This document shows, piece by piece, positions 6,245 through 9,474 of a stretch of 9,474 nt of DNA. Position numbers and translations under genes: made by a program. This DNA is from an uncultured Arthrobacter sp. (GTDB lineage Bacteria; Actinomycetota; Actinomycetes; Actinomycetales; Micrococcaceae): assembly GCA_937873245.1 (NCBI GenBank), contig CALMVY010000340.1, positions 1 to 9,474 of the forward strand, written 5' to 3'. Each line of letters starts with the position of its first letter. Within the stretch, counting starts at the first letter, position 1. The notes under the pieces were generated by a model. It had not been told where the DNA came from and ran no database searches. It was given only the letters and a program-made list of their open reading frames with translations.

Positions 6245-6248
<4 letters not shown>
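4866..6248 (-). CDS. pilR: Sigma-54-dependent response regulator PilR (NtrC family)
   Basis: 460 residues, full NtrC architecture. The receiver domain (about 6-118) has the acidic pair Asp11-Asp12, phospho-acceptor Asp55, Thr83 and Lys105. The AAA+ domain (about 145-385) has Walker A GESGTGKE (175-182), the sigma-54-contacting loop GSFTGA (222-227, a Ser variant of GAFTGA), Walker B FFLDE (243-247) and the FRSDLFYRLN arginine-finger segment (300-309). A Fis-type helix-turn-helix (about 412-450) ends with AAEVLGIDPSTLYRKL. The ATG at 6248 overlaps the pilS stop as ATGA, with GGAGGA 6 nt upstream, so the two are translationally coupled. Phosphorylated PilR should assemble at an enhancer and drive ATP-dependent opening at sigma-54 promoters; an excellent one lies upstream of the adjacent pilA. 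Other NtrC-family regulators share the fold, so the name pilR is taken from context. Confidence 0.92.
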
Positions 6249-7900
<1,652 letters not shown>

Positions 7901-7914
7901 GGGTGTCAAAGTGT

Positions 7915-7948
7915 AAGGTAGCAACGGGGAGCGAGCCCCTGCTACCTT
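7915..7948. promoter_or_regulatory. Interrupted inverted repeat in the pilS / GIY-YIG divergent intergenic region
   Basis: AAGGTAGCA (7915-7923) and TGCTACCTT (7940-7948) are perfect inverse copies; inside them GGGG (7926-7929) pairs with CCCC (7936-7939), leaving a 2-nt bulge and a 6-nt loop, 13 bp in total. It fills most of the 53 bp between the two start codons. Each arm presents TGCTACCTT outward toward its gene; TACCTT fits the TANNNT form of a -10 box. On the plus strand it ends 5 nt before the ATG, as in leaderless genes. It may be a shared operator or a symmetric pair of -10 elements. No -35 boxes are evident. Confidence 0.5.
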
Positions 7949-7953
7949 GCCGC

Positions 7954-8925
7954 ATGCGCTGGACCGTCTACCTGCTGCGGTGCGCCGACGGGTCGCTCTA
8001 CACCGGGATCGCCACCGATCCGGGGCGCCGGATCGAGGAGCACAACGCGGGGCGGGGCGCCGCCTACACCCGGGCCCGGCGCCCGGTCACGTTGGCATAC
8101 CAGGAGTCCGCCCCCGACCGGCCGGCGGCGCTCCGCCGGGAATGGGCCCTCAAGCAGCTCACCAGGGCGGAGAAGGAGAAATTCATCATGGCTCGTGCGT
8201 CCGTTCCCCGCGACGCCGGCGGGGCCCGCTTTGCCGGCTTCCGCCCCCGCGCCCTCAGCTTCCTGCGCCAGCTCAAGCGCCACAATACCCGCCCCTGGTT
8301 CGAGGCCAACCGCGCGGTCTACGAAAGTGACCTGCGGGAGCCGATGCGGGCCCTGGTCGAGGAGGTGGATGTGGCGCTCGCGACGGTGGCGCCGGAGATC
8401 ATCGGCGACCCGCGGCGCTCCATGTTCCGCATTCACCGGGACGTGCGGTTCTCGAAGGACAAGTCGCCCTACAAGACCAACGCCGCCGTCTGGTTTTTCC
8501 ACGCCGACGCCGGAAAGGGCGTCGGGAGCGAGGCGAACGGCGGCGGCGCCGGCTTCTACTTCCAGCTCGCGCCCGACGAGTGTTTCCTCGGCGGCGGGAT
8601 CTGGATGCCGCCGCGCCCGGCGCTGGCCCGGATCCGCGAGCGCCTGGCCGAAGACCAGCGCGGCTTCGAGCAGGTGGTGCTGGCCCCCGGCTTCCGCCGC
8701 CGTTTCGGCGCGCTGGACGAGGAAACCATGCTCACCCGCCTGCCGCGCGGCGTGGCCCCCGGACATCCGGCGGCGCGGTGGCTGCGGTACCAGTCGTTCA
8801 CCGTCGGGCGCCAACTCACCGAGGCCCAGGCGCTCTCCCCCCGGCTCGTCTCCCTGCTGGCGCGCGACTTCGCCGCCCTCGCCCCGCTGGTGCGCTGGCT
8901 CAACCTCGCCCTGCCCGGTTCGTGA
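7954..8925 (+). CDS. Fused GIY-YIG (UPF0213-type) and DUF2461 protein
   Basis: 323 residues from an ATG at 7954 (no ribosome site; possibly leaderless); it reads away from pilS. Residues 1-78 are a compact GIY-YIG nuclease-like domain of the UPF0213/YhbQ kind: VYLLRCADGSLYTGI (Tyr6, Tyr16-Thr-Gly18), Arg25/Arg26, EHN at 29-31, AYTRARRPV, and the metal-ligand Glu63 in RREWALKQL. Residues about 92-321 form a DUF2461 domain: FLRQLKRHNTRPWFEANR (103-120) and RIHRDVRFSKDKSPYKTN (159-176) are its signature stretches. The two are usually separate proteins. The joint falls at Lys76-Phe77-Ile78-Met79, where Met79 has its own AAGGAG upstream, so DUF2461 may also be made alone. UPF0213 members are suspected DNA-processing proteins, and DUF2461 has no established activity. 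A sequencing error that removed a stop is possible but not needed to explain the frame. Confidence 0.85.
   Translation: MRWTVYLLRCADGSLYTGIATDPGRRIEEHNAGRGAAYTRARRPVTLAYQESAPDRPAALRREWALKQLTRAEKEKFIMARASVPRDAGGARFAGFRPRALSFLRQLKRHNTRPWFEANRAVYESDLREPMRALVEEVDVALATVAPEIIGDPRRSMFRIHRDVRFSKDKSPYKTNAAVWFFHADAGKGVGSEANGGGAGFYFQLAPDECFLGGGIWMPPRPALARIRERLAEDQRGFEQVVLAPGFRRRFGALDEETMLTRLPRGVAPGHPAARWLRYQSFTVGRQLTEAQALSPRLVSLLARDFAALAPLVRWLNLALPGS
8173..8190 (+). promoter_or_regulatory. Internal ribosome site and ATG at the GIY-YIG / DUF2461 joint
   Basis: AAGGAG at 8173-8178 lies 9 nt before an in-frame ATG at 8188-8190 (Met79 of the fused protein), exactly between the two domains. It could yield a free DUF2461 protein of about 245 residues. 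The main ATG at 7954 has no such site, which makes this internal one stand out. Confidence 0.5.
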
Positions 8926-9474
8926 TCGTCGGATTGCTTGTTCTTGCCCTGGCTGTCAGTCTGTTCATTCTCTGGGGAAATTACCAGCAGGATCAGTTCC
9001 TGAAAACCCTCAAAGGGAAGGCGCCTTTGCGCAAAGGCGAAATTCAAGCCTCCGTGGTCGATGCGTCACCCATCCGGCTCGTGACGGTACCCTCCGCCCC
9101 AAAAGGGGCGTTCACGCCTCAAATGCGCCTCGGCTTTGATACCGGCGATCAATGGGAACCCGCGATCGCCGCTGACCGGTTTGGCCATGTGTATATGTTG
9201 TACCCGCAATATGAAGGCGTCCCCGGCTGCAGCAACTGCTCGAACCCCACCATGATCATGCAGATCAGCAACGACCGTGGCGTCTCGTGGGATTTGCCGT
9301 TTGTGATGTACCCTGCCGGCGCGACAACCGGCGGTCAATGGGATCCGCAGGTGTCGGTCGACCCCGTGGATGGCAGGACGGTTTTTGTCTCGTTCATGCA
9401 AAACAACAAGAGTGACATCGTTGTGGGTAAATCCACCGATTACGGCGCTACGTGGACGTTCGTCACAGCAGATT
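8922..9474 (+). CDS. Membrane-anchored Asp-box (BNR/sialidase-like) beta-propeller protein, N-terminal part
   Basis: The frame is open from a GTG at 8922, overlapping the preceding stop as GTGA, to the right edge (184 residues). Residues 2-18 (IVGLLVLALAVSLFILW) form one membrane anchor, implying that the rest is exported. Two Asp-boxes (Ser/Thr-x-Asp-x-Gly-x-Ser/Thr-Trp) occur: SNDRGVSW (116-123) and STDYGATW (171-178). Each is preceded by a matching strand segment, QWEPAIAAD (78-86) and QWDPQVSVD (140-148), so two propeller blades are visible. A CSNC motif sits at 103-106. The family includes sialidases and many non-enzymatic propellers; the visible part lacks enough catalytic residues to choose. 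No ribosome site precedes the GTG, and an internal start is possible (first in-frame ATG at 9123), but the anchor argues for the early one. Base composition and codon use differ from all upstream genes. Confidence 0.7.
   Translation, partial: MIVGLLVLALAVSLFILWGNYQQDQFLKTLKGKAPLRKGEIQASVVDASPIRLVTVPSAPKGAFTPQMRLGFDTGDQWEPAIAADRFGHVYMLYPQYEGVPGCSNCSNPTMIMQISNDRGVSWDLPFVMYPAGATTGGQWDPQVSVDPVDGRTVFVSFMQNNKSDIVVGKSTDYGATWTFVTAD
9022..9039. repeat. Perfect 18-bp palindrome inside the propeller gene
   Basis: CGCCTTTGC at 9022-9030 is followed directly by its exact reverse complement GCAAAGGCG at 9031-9039. It falls in codons for residues 34-39 of the propeller protein, just after the membrane anchor, so it may be coincidence or a binding site close to the gene start. 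Confidence 0.5.
9095..9110. repeat. Short hairpin CGCCCC-AAAA-GGGGCG
   Basis: A perfect 6-bp inverted repeat with a four-A loop, 55 bp downstream of the 18-bp palindrome and just before the first in-frame ATG (9123) of the propeller gene. No T-run follows, so it is not an intrinsic terminator. Chance occurrence is possible. Confidence 0.35.

Noticed and set aside
8195..9139. A 314-residue plus-strand frame overlapping the DUF2461 region
   Set aside because: It is Ser/Arg/Pro/Ala-rich in the alternate frame, while DUF2461 motifs lie in the frame of 7954-8925.

Overview
The window is high in G+C for most of its length (47 of 60 bases in 8821-8880) and reads as a type IV pilus (T4aP) chromosomal locus of a Gram-negative bacterium. 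The envelope alignment genes pilM-N-O-P-Q, the PilS/PilR pair and the class of major pilin all require an outer membrane. The Asp-Ser-Arg/Gln-rich low-complexity stretch in PilP and the overall codon use recall Gemmatimonadota, but that assignment is an impression from sequence style, not a search result.

Layout from left to right. Positions 1-3802 (minus strand) hold a tight operon, transcribed pilM-pilN-pilO-pilP-pilQ. The genes are 25 bp and 3 bp apart, then overlap by 11 bp and 4 bp; pilQ runs off the left edge. Its likely sigma-70-type promoter is at 3851-3879. Positions 3880-4100 hold no convincing gene but have several hairpins. Positions 4101-4171 hold two hairpins around a U-tract, which form the pilA terminator. 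Positions 4190-4615 (minus) are the major pilin pilA, with a perfect AGGAGG ribosome site and a strong sigma-54 (-24/-12) promoter at 4688-4703. Positions 4866-7900 (minus) are pilS and pilR, overlapping by ATGA. They encode a six-TM PAS histidine kinase and an NtrC-type sigma-54 activator.

The regulatory logic can be read from the DNA. PilS phosphorylates PilR, PilR activates sigma-54 polymerase at the pilA promoter next door, and the pilin is assembled through the PilMNOPQ machine encoded downstream from its own housekeeping-type promoter. An 8-bp direct repeat 99-130 bp upstream of the predicted pilA start is a candidate PilR enhancer.

On the plus strand, a 53-bp intergenic region carrying a long interrupted inverted repeat separates pilS from a divergent gene at 7954-8925. 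That gene fuses a UPF0213-type GIY-YIG domain to a DUF2461 domain. A partial gene starts at 8922 with a GTGA overlap and encodes a membrane-anchored, Asp-box (BNR/sialidase-like) beta-propeller protein. Its base composition is clearly different (50-55% G+C in the two 60-base blocks counted), suggesting transfer or an assembly joint.

The core of the window is a recognisable, known system. The less ordinary parts are the expanded PilP, the palindrome inside the pilM promoter, the structured pilM-pilA spacer, the symmetric divergent inverted repeat, the nuclease-domain fusion and the atypical propeller gene at the right edge.
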